Assembly: GCA_017645925.1 (NCBI GenBank)
Contig: JAGCNN010000115.1
Coordinates: forward strand, 1 to 41,598
Reading direction: 5' to 3'
DNA length: 41,598 bases
Origin: Bacteroidales bacterium
Lineage (GTDB): Bacteria > Bacteroidota > Bacteroidia > Bacteroidales > ML635J-15
Part shown: positions 33,534 to 40,832 of the stretch, piece after piece
How the letters are laid out: the number at the start of each line of letters is the position of its first letter
Numbering within the stretch: the stretch's first letter is position 1
The notes under the pieces: model-generated
Told to the model about the DNA's origin: nothing
What the model saw: only the letters and a program-made list of their open reading frames with translations
The model's database searches: none
Made by a program: the position numbers and the translations under genes

Positions 33534-33600
33534 AACAAAAAACCTTGTATTTTCATAATATGACAGGGCGATAATTGGAAAAATTATGTAAATTTGCGAT
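33534..33600 (+). repeat. 67-bp direct repeat, copy 2
   Basis: It differs from copy 1 at four positions. It still carries the fossil 3' codons and stop of the methyltransferase gene and TAAATTTG (33589-33596), and it ends right where the nucleotidyltransferase ATG begins. Confidence 0.9.
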
Positions 33601-33897
33601 ATGAACATTATTGACTCGAACATTGACAGCATTTCTGCATTGTGTCGTTCCCACAATGTAAATAGCTTTTTTGTATTTGGTTCGGTTCTTACCGATAGAT
33701 TCAATAGCGACAGCGATGTTGATATGCTTGTATCCTTTAAAGACATTTCTGCATACGATTATGCTGACAATTATTTGAATCTTAAAGAAAGTTTGTCGCT
33801 TCTGTTGTGCAGGGAAATCGACCTTATTGAGGATGCAGGAATACATAATGCAGTATTGCGCAGAAATATTGACAACACAAAAAAGCAGATTTTCTGA
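33601..33897 (+). CDS. MNT-type minimal nucleotidyltransferase, orphan antitoxin-like, 98 aa
   Basis: The motif GSVLTDRFNSDSDVDMLVSF (about 27-46) is the GSxxxG-x-DxD nucleotidyltransferase signature, and the final REIDLIEDAGIHNAVLRRNI matches MNT-domain proteins. In HEPN/MNT (MntA) modules this enzyme AMPylates and silences a HEPN RNase toxin. No HEPN gene is next to it, so the partner is lost or elsewhere. The ATG immediately follows the -7 element, and no other Met precedes the catalytic motif, so the mRNA may be leaderless. Confidence 0.82.
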   Translation: MNIIDSNIDSISALCRSHNVNSFFVFGSVLTDRFNSDSDVDMLVSFKDISAYDYADNYLNLKESLSLLLCREIDLIEDAGIHNAVLRRNIDNTKKQIF

Positions 33898-33914
33898 AAA
33901 AATCATTATATTTT

Positions 33915-35069
33915 ATGAACCGTTACATAAAAATAGGACTCCTTCTCATCTTTGCCGTGGCTATCTGCCTGACATCGGGCAAGGTGTTCAACATTGAGAT
34001 AGGAACAAAATCGGCAGAAAAGATAACAGAGCTTGGCGACTCAACAGCCTGCTTTGCCGAAATTGTTGAAAATTTCTCGTACTACGAATACACAGCCGAC
34101 AACGACTGCTACCTGCTTTACGACAAGTCGGAAAAACTGGTAGGCAAAGCACTTTTCTCGATGCCATACTGCGCCGACATAAAGGGTTACAACGGAAATA
34201 TTCCGCTCGTAATACTGCTTTCGCCAGATGGCAAAGTGCTGAAAATCCATTTGCTTGACAATAACGAAACCCCCTCTTTCATCGACCGCGTAGTGGCAAA
34301 AGGATTCCTTGAAAGTTGGAATGGCTTGCCAGCCGACGAGGCAAAAGCGAAGCAAGTGGATGCAGTTACAGGCGCAACCTATTCAAGTTCAGCAATTTCA
34401 AAATCCGTAAGAATTCGCCTTGAAAATTACTCCGGCATTGGCGCAACCTCTTCAGAATCGGAAGGCATGGACAACCTCGCTGGCTTCATTGCTTCGATGG
34501 TATTCCTGCTATTCGCAGGTTTCTGCTTCTGGGAGCCGCAACGCACAAGAAAATTCCGCATAGTATTGTTGCTTGCATCAATTGGAATACTGGGATTCTG
34601 GCTCGGACAATTTATCAGCATTGCAAAATTGTCGGCATGGTTGCTTTCGGGCGTGAACTGGCAGATGGAAATTTTCCTGTTCATTGTGCTTGTGGCAGGA
34701 ATTATGGCTCCGCTTTTCCTCGGCAAGCAGTTCTACTGCATGTATGTATGTCCGTTTGGCGCATGCCAGGAACTTGTCGGCAAAATAAACCCCAAGCACA
34801 AGCTGAAGATTTCGCCCAAGGTTGTAAAGGTTTTGCGTTATGCCCGTTATGTTCTGCTTGTAGTGCTTGGCGCATTGCTCTGCACTTCGCTCGACATCAG
34901 CATCGAGAACTTTGAACCGTTCTCGGCATTCAAGTTCCAGTTCGCCTCGCTGGCAGTGCTGATACTGGCAGGCGTGATGCTTGTGCTTTCGATATTCATA
35001 AACCGTCCGTGGTGTACTTTCCTTTGCCCTACCGGCGCATTTTTCTCGCTTTTTATGAAAAAATCCTAA
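33915..35069 (+). CDS. FMN-binding, iron-sulfur membrane protein (NosR/RnfG-like FMN domain), 384 aa
   Basis: N-terminal membrane anchor, then a periplasmic FMN-binding domain (about 40-160) with the flavin-attachment motif DAVTGATYSS (about 149-158), which carries a covalently bound FMN in RnfG, NqrC and NosR. About four further membrane helices follow, and the C-terminal part has two Cys motifs, YCMYVCPFGACQEL and WCTFLCPTGAFF, of the NapH/NosR iron-sulfur type, but fewer Cys than two full 4Fe-4S clusters need. It is likely an electron-transfer protein of the membrane; the partner is unknown. It starts 17 bases after the MNT gene but is probably part of the core genome. Confidence 0.85.
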   Translation: MNRYIKIGLLLIFAVAICLTSGKVFNIEIGTKSAEKITELGDSTACFAEIVENFSYYEYTADNDCYLLYDKSEKLVGKALFSMPYCADIKGYNGNIPLVILLSPDGKVLKIHLLDNNETPSFIDRVVAKGFLESWNGLPADEAKAKQVDAVTGATYSSSAISKSVRIRLENYSGIGATSSESEGMDNLAGFIASMVFLLFAGFCFWEPQRTRKFRIVLLLASIGILGFWLGQFISIAKLSAWLLSGVNWQMEIFLFIVLVAGIMAPLFLGKQFYCMYVCPFGACQELVGKINPKHKLKISPKVVKVLRYARYVLLVVLGALLCTSLDISIENFEPFSAFKFQFASLAVLILAGVMLVLSIFINRPWCTFLCPTGAFFSLFMKKS

Positions 35070-35145
35070 TCGATTTTTTCTAATACAAGAAAGATAATCT
35101 CGCTAACTATTCTAGTAACTCAAAAATGTAGTTGCAATTTATCGT

Positions 35146-35157
35146 ATACTATAGTAT
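35146..35157. promoter_or_regulatory. Palindromic C-box-like operator 1
   Basis: ATACTATAGTAT is a perfect 12-bp palindrome ending one base before the TTG of the predicted promoter, the position expected for an activating controller-protein site. Confidence 0.6.
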
Positions 35158-35158
35158 G

Positions 35159-35189
35159 TTGATATGTAAAAAACTTTTTAAGATTTTTG
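35159..35189 (+). promoter_or_regulatory. Promoter of the controller gene
   Basis: TTG (35159-35161), 20 bases, GATTTTTG (35182-35189), one mismatch from TAnnTTTG. The start would lie near 35196. Confidence 0.55.
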
Positions 35190-35202
35190 CATCAATGAAT
35201 AT

Positions 35203-35215
35203 ATACATATAGTAT
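35203..35215. promoter_or_regulatory. C-box-like operator 2
   Basis: ATACATATAGTAT shares the ATAC and GTAT arms of operator 1 with one extra base. It lies just before the start codon at 35220, where binding would block the gene, giving the usual low-affinity repressor site. Confidence 0.5.
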
Positions 35216-35219
35216 TAGT

Positions 35220-35432
35220 ATGTCAAGTAACATATCAGAACTTATAGCCAATAACATAAGGAAATTAAGATTAGCGCGGCATCTATCACAAGAAAAACTT
35301 GCAGCAGAAGCGGGTTTGCATAGGACCTATATTGGGATGATTGAACGTTGTGAAAAAAATGTAACTGTTGTGTGTTTAGAACGCATTGCTCGTGCATTAA
35401 ATGTTGATATAATCGATTTGATTCATGAATGA
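35220..35432 (+). CDS. Restriction-modification controller (XRE-family C protein), 70 aa
   Basis: A small helix-turn-helix protein: IRKLRLARHLSQEKLAAEAGLHRTYIGMIERCEKNVTV is the XRE fold with the typical recognition helix region of C proteins (AGLHRTYIGMIERGxRN). C proteins delay expression of the restriction enzyme by binding C-boxes; two palindromic candidates are upstream. It overlaps the 138-aa gene by 8 bases, so the operon begins here. Confidence 0.9.
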   Translation: MSSNISELIANNIRKLRLARHLSQEKLAAEAGLHRTYIGMIERCEKNVTVVCLERIARALNVDIIDLIHE

Positions 35433-35841
35433 CTTTGAAAATATAGAGTGCCAAGTACTCTCTAAAAAATACAAATTACATATTGAAGATGCTAATTTTG
35501 CTAGAGGATTTATTCCTCAAAAAGTATTACTTGATAGCACTCGCAATATTCACTCATATTTTGTTTTTTGCAAATATGAGGACGGTATCTTTGAAAGTGA
35601 ATATTGGAATAAGGACTCTTTTTCTATGGCGCTTAGATCAATGATTGCATTACAGTATTCCGATCTGGACAGGCCTTTATTTTTTGTCTTCCAAGATTCA
35701 GAAAACAAGTACAAAATCATAGAGGGGAATGAGTTAAGGGAGGCATTTCTTGAAAATCCTGAGATTAATATCATCAATTATATCAAAGAAAACTCATACT
35801 ACTTATTAGATGTTATAATAAAAATAAAAAAAGAATTGTAA
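35425..35841 (+). CDS. Hypothetical protein of the restriction-modification island, 138 aa
   Basis: I do not recognise this protein. It is acidic, has no membrane segment or signal peptide, and alternates strands and helices (SYFVFCKYEDGIFESEYWNKD, then SDLDRPLFFVFQDSENKYKIIEG). It overlaps the controller gene by 8 bases and ends 3 bases before the transglycosylase-like gene, so it belongs to the operon. It may be an accessory subunit of the nuclease or of the transglycosylase-like protein. Confidence 0.6.
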   Translation: MNDFENIECQVLSKKYKLHIEDANFARGFIPQKVLLDSTRNIHSYFVFCKYEDGIFESEYWNKDSFSMALRSMIALQYSDLDRPLFFVFQDSENKYKIIEGNELREAFLENPEINIINYIKENSYYLLDVIIKIKKEL

Positions 35842-35844
35842 AAG

Positions 35845-36963
35845 ATGGATTTCTATTTTGTTTATAGCTCTGGTGGCGGAGCTGGAGATTGGAATGGCGT
35901 TGACAGAATGTTTAAACATTACATGCCTGATTATTTAAAGGATCATATATTAATTAAATTTGGTGATATATTTTTTAATCATAGAAGCCAAAATTCTATA
36001 ATTAAGCCAAGATTATGGAGAGAAATAAATAATGCCAGAAAATGGATTGTTGATAACACTAATGATTCGATGCTGTATAAGACGCCAAATTTGATTATGG
36101 ATGTCGGAACTACAAAGATAGTAAGTTATCTTACAGCAAATAATCAAGCAAAGAGCGTGAAAGAATTGGTAGACGGATTTGATAATATACTATTTAAAGA
36201 GTCTGTACTAGAGAAATATTGCAATTTAATAACAGAATCACAAATAAAATATGCAGTAACATTTGATATCCCGAACCTGTTTAAAGTAAGATCTCAAATT
36301 GGTGATATCTCACGCAATGTTTACTCCGGAACATCAAATTTGTTGATTGACGCATCTGCAAGATATGCAAATGAAATATTTAATGGTGTAAAAAATGAAA
36401 GTCTACTTTTAACAACAATTAATGGTTCATGGTCTATAAATGACATAGAGAAATTTATGTCAAAGTTGAAATATTCTCCATCGAAACTGGGTATTGGCGG
36501 TTTATCTGATTTGAGAAATCCAAATGAATTTTCATTATTAATAAAAAACCTTGATAAACACTTAGATTTCAGTAAATTTGAAAGGGTTCACTTTTTGGGA
36601 TGCGGAGGTTTAAAGAAAGCAAACGCGATCAAGGAAGCTATAGGTAATCAACATAATTTCTCCGTTGATAATACCACACCATATAACAGATCAATAGATG
36701 GTAATAAAAAAGGGACAGAACAATCATGTTATTATGATTACGCCACAAAAGAAAAGATTCGGATTTCTTCTGACACCAAACAAAGGATACTTTCATTACA
36801 TAAGGCATCTGAAAGTGTTTCTTGTTTTGACACAAAAGAAATGACGAAAATAATAGATTCCATTATTTTGCATCAATCGCATCAAAGTAGTCAAGAAACA
36901 TATGATGCGAGAGGGAAATTGATTATACATAATTTCGATGTGTTCAGATATAATGCAGAATAA
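35845..36963 (+). CDS. tRNA-guanine-transglycosylase-like (DpdA-like) protein in an RM operon, 372 aa
   Basis: The order of motifs in the second half matches the TGT barrel: FDIPN (D141) where TGT has its guanine-binding Asp, TTINGSW (190-196) in place of IVQGG, LGIGGLSD (215-222) like the AVGGLAVGE loop, HFLGCGG (249-255) like LMGVGT, and SVDNTTPYNRSIDG (273-286) with D275 in the position of the TGT nucleophile (FDCVxPTRxxRNG). The TGT zinc CxCxxC motif is absent. The N-terminal third begins with a Gly-rich SSGGGAGDWNG. DpdA-type proteins of this family insert preQ0 or related deazaguanines into DNA. Placement between a controller gene and a nuclease gene suggests a DNA-base function here. 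Assignment is by motif order only; I have not aligned it to a database. Confidence 0.6.
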   Translation: MDFYFVYSSGGGAGDWNGVDRMFKHYMPDYLKDHILIKFGDIFFNHRSQNSIIKPRLWREINNARKWIVDNTNDSMLYKTPNLIMDVGTTKIVSYLTANNQAKSVKELVDGFDNILFKESVLEKYCNLITESQIKYAVTFDIPNLFKVRSQIGDISRNVYSGTSNLLIDASARYANEIFNGVKNESLLLTTINGSWSINDIEKFMSKLKYSPSKLGIGGLSDLRNPNEFSLLIKNLDKHLDFSKFERVHFLGCGGLKKANAIKEAIGNQHNFSVDNTTPYNRSIDGNKKGTEQSCYYDYATKEKIRISSDTKQRILSLHKASESVSCFDTKEMTKIIDSIILHQSHQSSQETYDARGKLIIHNFDVFRYNAE

Positions 36964-37008
36964 TTTAGAAGAGATGCTGCATAGTATTATTATACAAAAT
37001 GTAACAAT

Positions 37009-37800
37009 ATGATTGAAAAAGATATAGCTTTATATAAAGAATTAGTGTCGTTTTGCAACAAACATGCGCATGAGATAGAAGAAAAATTTGAACGCAAATT
37101 AGATTTTTCATCTTTTCATGAAGAGTGCTATGAGAAGATTTTTTATGCAAATCGACATACAAAAACACCTCCTGCCGTCAAGGAACTCAAAGAAATAATT
37201 CCAGAGTTGAAAGATGCATATAAAAGTGCCGCTGATTATTATCTAAACCCTCGAAACAAATATCGAAAAGGATTAGATATTCAGTTAGGTCAATGGTATG
37301 AAAAAGCTCTCAAACTTTTTTTCTTAACAGAAGGTCTTTGTATAAACAAGAAAGGGTATCCTTATCCAGATTTAGAAATCACCAATAAGGATGGTAATGT
37401 GCTCGCATATTTCGAATTAAAATACATAGAAGCTCCTTTCTGGAGAGCAAACAACCAAATCAAAAACACTTATCCATATATTTCCACAAGATATGATTAT
37501 GAAGCATCTTTAACACTGGATACTGGAGAAAAAATGCAAAGGCAAAGGGAAAAAATGAAAGAGCTTGAAGATAAAGGTTTCCCTGTACATTTCCTTTGGT
37601 GGTTTGATTGCTTCCATGTCAAAGGCATCTTTGCGATGTCATCACATGATGTTTATGATTTTTATGATCATGTAGGTGATCAGCATGATAGAAAACTCCG
37701 TTGCGGAGACTTGGATGACCATCAAGAAACAGGGAAAATATACCCACCATTACTAGAAATGATAACCTTTGCTGAATATCTTGATCAATTTGGCGTATAA
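37009..37800 (+). CDS. Predicted PD-(D/E)XK restriction endonuclease, 263 aa
   Basis: A PD-(D/E)XK site is visible at P120-D121 with E136-L-K138 (YPYPDLEITNKDGN then YFELKY). No signal peptide or membrane helix. The N-terminal half is helical and charged. It lies 45 bases after the transglycosylase-like gene and 84 bases before the methyltransferases, which have their own promoter, so nuclease and methyltransferases can be expressed at different times, as controller-protein systems require. With two methyltransferases beside it, the site it recognises is probably asymmetric (type IIS-like). The cut site is unknown. Confidence 0.75.
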   Translation: MIEKDIALYKELVSFCNKHAHEIEEKFERKLDFSSFHEECYEKIFYANRHTKTPPAVKELKEIIPELKDAYKSAADYYLNPRNKYRKGLDIQLGQWYEKALKLFFLTEGLCINKKGYPYPDLEITNKDGNVLAYFELKYIEAPFWRANNQIKNTYPYISTRYDYEASLTLDTGEKMQRQREKMKELEDKGFPVHFLWWFDCFHVKGIFAMSSHDVYDFYDHVGDQHDRKLRCGDLDDHQETGKIYPPLLEMITFAEYLDQFGV

Positions 37801-37845
37801 TGTTAAATATTCTTTATCCGCTATATTTGATTTAAATAAATTATG

Positions 37846-37853
37846 TATTTTTG
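37846..37853 (+). promoter_or_regulatory. -7 element of the methyltransferase pair
   Basis: TATTTTTG, a perfect TAnnTTTG, 31 bases before the ATG at 37885, with TTTG at 37826-37829 16 bases upstream. A separate promoter for the methyltransferases is plausible. Confidence 0.5.
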
Positions 37854-37884
37854 CACACCATAATATGCAATAATTAATTCAGTC

Positions 37885-38664
37885 ATGAATAAGATTTTTA
37901 ATCATAGTTGCGAAAACATGAGAGAGATTCCTGATAAATCAGTATCACTCATGGTTACATCTCCACCATACAACATTGACATTCATTATGGACACAAATG
38001 GGAAAAAGGAAAACAAATTGAATCAAAAGGAGTAAAATATGCTGATAATTTCGAAGAGGATGAATATAGGAATATGCTTGCTAAAGTCATTGGCGAGACA
38101 AAAAGAGTGCTGAAAGATGATGGGCAAATATGGTTCAATATAAAAAATAGGTACAATAAAGGTATTATCATACCGCCTTTTTGGATTTTAGACTTTTTCC
38201 AAGACATGTTCTTAAAAAACATTGTTATATGGAATTTTGATTGGGGTGGTTCTACCAACAAGCGATTTTGTTCTCGATACGAATATGTTTTTTTCTTCAC
38301 AAAGCATAGGGATAATTACACTTTCAATTTAGATGATGTTAAGATTCCAGCATTAAATTATCGTCCAGATAGATATAAAAGTCAAATGAAGAATCCAACT
38401 GATGTTTGGAGAATATCAATGGTAAGTGGCAATTCGCCAGAAAGAACAGAACATCCAGCCCAATATCCGGAAGAATTAATCGAAAGAATTATTAAGGTCG
38501 GCACAAATCCTGGTGATTTAGTTCTTGATCCATTTATGGGAAGCGGTACAACTGCTGTTGTAGCAAAAAAACTTGGACGACAATATGTAGGATATGAACT
38601 GGAACAGGAATATATTAAAATTGCAGAAAAAAGATTGACAGATGACGAACCAAAAATATTTTAG
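37885..38664 (+). CDS. DNA methyltransferase M1 (TSPPY type), 259 aa
   Basis: Beta-class order of motifs: motif IV TSPPY (25-29) near the N-terminus and motif I DPFMGSGTT (215-223) near the C-terminus. TSPPY is usual for N4-cytosine methyltransferases and also occurs in some N6-adenine enzymes. It protects host DNA from the linked nuclease. A 3-residue-conserved DNA-facing segment, NPTDVWRIS, is typical of this class. It overlaps M2 by 23 bases. Confidence 0.93.
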   Translation: MNKIFNHSCENMREIPDKSVSLMVTSPPYNIDIHYGHKWEKGKQIESKGVKYADNFEEDEYRNMLAKVIGETKRVLKDDGQIWFNIKNRYNKGIIIPPFWILDFFQDMFLKNIVIWNFDWGGSTNKRFCSRYEYVFFFTKHRDNYTFNLDDVKIPALNYRPDRYKSQMKNPTDVWRISMVSGNSPERTEHPAQYPEELIERIIKVGTNPGDLVLDPFMGSGTTAVVAKKLGRQYVGYELEQEYIKIAEKRLTDDEPKIF

Positions 38665-39496
38665 TGAAACTCAACCTAATGTTTTTCAGGTAAGGAATAG
38701 TTTTTTTTCTATATCCGATTGCGTGGAGACCATGATGAATATGCCAGAAGGCATTGTAAATACTATTGTCACATCTCCACCATATAATTTGGATAAATCT
38801 TATGGCAAATACGACGATAACCGTAGTTTTCAAGAATGGGAAGATCTAATTGAGAATGTTGCGAGAGAGGCGTATAGAGTACTTGCTCATAATGGCAGTT
38901 TTTTTCTAAATGTTTCTCCTGTACCAGAAAGCAAGACAAAAGAGATTATACCACTTGATGCGATTGCTTATTTCATTTTTAAAAAACAAGGATATTTCCT
39001 AAGAAATAGTATAGTATGGCATTTTAACAATATGCAAAATTGTACTAATAGACTTAGTGGACGATGGGAATCTATACTTTGGTTTGTGAAGGACATAAAA
39101 AATTATAAATTTAATCTTGATGATATTCGCATTCCATATATAACAAAAAATGATAAAAGATTAGAAGGTGGAATCGGGAGAAATCCAACTGATACATGGA
39201 ACTATGATATTCCAGAAAGTGATTTTTGGTATTTTGATCGAGTTAATAATATGACAAAAAATAAGTTGGGAATTTCAGAACATCCATGTGTTTATCCAAC
39301 ACCAATGATTGAGCGCATTATAAAGATGACTACGGATAAAGGGGATGTAGTTTTTGATCCTTTTTTAGGTAGCGGAACAACGCTTGTCGCTGCAGAAAAC
39401 TTAGGTAGAGTAGGTTTAGGAACAGAACTTGATATTAAATATCAAGATATTATAGTAAGAAGAGTAAATAACGAATCGTCACCACTTTTATTTTAA
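38642..39496 (+). CDS. DNA methyltransferase M2 (TSPPY type), 284 aa
   Basis: Same class and plan as M1: TSPPY at 44-48, NPTDTWNYDI in the target segment, and DPFLGSGTT (239-247). It is similar to M1 only in motifs, so each probably methylates one strand of an asymmetric site. It starts inside the M1 gene (23-base overlap) and ends 2 bases before the AI-2E-family gene, so the island ends sharply there. Confidence 0.93.
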   Translation: MTNQKYFSETQPNVFQVRNSFFSISDCVETMMNMPEGIVNTIVTSPPYNLDKSYGKYDDNRSFQEWEDLIENVAREAYRVLAHNGSFFLNVSPVPESKTKEIIPLDAIAYFIFKKQGYFLRNSIVWHFNNMQNCTNRLSGRWESILWFVKDIKNYKFNLDDIRIPYITKNDKRLEGGIGRNPTDTWNYDIPESDFWYFDRVNNMTKNKLGISEHPCVYPTPMIERIIKMTTDKGDVVFDPFLGSGTTLVAAENLGRVGLGTELDIKYQDIIVRRVNNESSPLLF

Positions 39497-39498
39497 TC

Positions 39499-40722
39499 AT
39501 GGAGAAATACCGCAAATATATAATTGGATTTATTGGATTAGCAATACTAATCGCATTTTGCATTTATTTCTCCAACATAGTTTGGTGGCTACTTATTTCG
39601 GCATTCATTGCGGCAATATCAAGTCCAATAGTGAAACTACTCGACAAGATACACTTCGGACGTTTCCAGATGCCACGCTGGGTATCGGCAATGATAACGA
39701 CAATACTAATCTGGGGCGTACTTGTTCTTTTCGTGGCGCTTACCATTCCGTTCATCGGCTCACAGGTAAAACAATTTCAAAACATTGACGTTGAGAGTCT
39801 TCAGACTGGACTTAATCAGCCAATAGAAACGATTGACAAGTTTGTTCAGTCATACCCTATTCTCGGAATGCCAGAATTCTCTACCGAAGATATTATTGTC
39901 GAGAAAATCCAGAACGTCATCAATTTTTCGGCGGCAAGGAATTTCATCGGAAACATTGGCAGCACAGCATTGTCGTTATTTATGGCTTTGTTCTCCATTA
40001 CATTCTTCACCTATTTCTTCCTGAAGGAGACAAAACTTTTCCGCAGCGGCATAATGGTGTTGGTTCCAACACGTTACGAGGACAAGGCCACCCATATCTT
40101 GGACAAGCTGCCAAAACTCATCAAGAATTACCTGCATGGTATTTTCTTCGAGATGCTATCGGTTACAACGTTGATAACCATTGGATTGCTAATATGCGGA
40201 CAAAATTTCGGACTTTCGCTGATGATAGGTATTATATGTGGCTTCCTCAACATAATCCCTTACATCGGTCCGTGGATTGGCGCAGCGATTGGCATTGTTT
40301 TCATAGGAGCAGCAAATGTAAATCTCGACTTCTACACCTACACTATGCCGCAAATTTACGGCTTGCTTATTGTTGTTGTGGTGGTCAGGCTTATTGACGA
40401 CTTTGTTTTCCAGCCGTTCTTCTATTCGCGCAGCGTAAACGCCCATCCGCTCGAGATTTTCATTGTGATAGTTGTAGCAGGAACGCTCTACGGAATCATC
40501 GGTATGATGCTGGCGATACCAGTCTATACGGTGCTTCGTGTGATTGCCAAGGAGTTCCTTTCGGAATACAAGATTGTCCGCACACTGACGCGTGGCATCG
40601 ATGATGAAAAGCCGCAGAAAGCAAAGGAAATTACAAACGGGGCCACACCTCAGAAGCGGCCGAACAGACGGCACTATAGGCGAAGACCGAACAAGCAGGC
40701 AACTGTGGACAAAAAGGAATAG
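39499..40722 (+). CDS. AI-2E family (UPF0118/PerM) transporter, 407 aa
   Basis: Seven or eight membrane helices with the family features: an N-terminal pair, a soluble loop of about 80 residues, and the C-terminal FLNIIPYIGPWIGAAIG, VVVRLIDDFVFQPFFYSRSVNAHPLEIF and GIIGMMLAIPVYTVLRVIAKEF, the PerM signature. Members export small molecules such as autoinducer-2, but in most cases the substrate is unknown. The C-terminal tail is basic (RPNRRHYRRRPNK). The gene GC and codon use match the core genes, unlike the island before it. It starts 2 bases after M2 ends, so it may be read from the island promoter. Confidence 0.9.
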   Translation: MEKYRKYIIGFIGLAILIAFCIYFSNIVWWLLISAFIAAISSPIVKLLDKIHFGRFQMPRWVSAMITTILIWGVLVLFVALTIPFIGSQVKQFQNIDVESLQTGLNQPIETIDKFVQSYPILGMPEFSTEDIIVEKIQNVINFSAARNFIGNIGSTALSLFMALFSITFFTYFFLKETKLFRSGIMVLVPTRYEDKATHILDKLPKLIKNYLHGIFFEMLSVTTLITIGLLICGQNFGLSLMIGIICGFLNIIPYIGPWIGAAIGIVFIGAANVNLDFYTYTMPQIYGLLIVVVVVRLIDDFVFQPFFYSRSVNAHPLEIFIVIVVAGTLYGIIGMMLAIPVYTVLRVIAKEFLSEYKIVRTLTRGIDDEKPQKAKEITNGATPQKRPNRRHYRRRPNKQATVDKKE

Positions 40723-40768
40723 ATACAGCTGAGAATTTAGCAGTTTGAGCACTTCGGGGTTTCAAAAC

Positions 40769-40826
40769 TGCGCAATAGACTGCGCAATATTTTGCAAAAT
40801 GTGCGCAATGGAGTGCGCATTTTTGT
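40769..40826 (+). terminator. Terminator region with four TGCGCA copies
   Basis: TGCGCA occurs at 40769, 40781, 40802 and 40814, spaced 12, 21 and 12 bases. The last pair, with loop ATGGAG and a following TTTTTG, folds as an intrinsic terminator for the plus-strand permease gene. ATTTTGCAAAAT (40789-40800) is another palindrome between the pairs. Confidence 0.6.
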
Positions 40827-40832
40827 CTTTAA

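Noticed and set aside
28539-36963. queD and the transglycosylase-like gene as one deazaguanine operon
   Set aside because: They are about 7 kb apart, on opposite strands, with unrelated genes between; only a metabolic link is possible.
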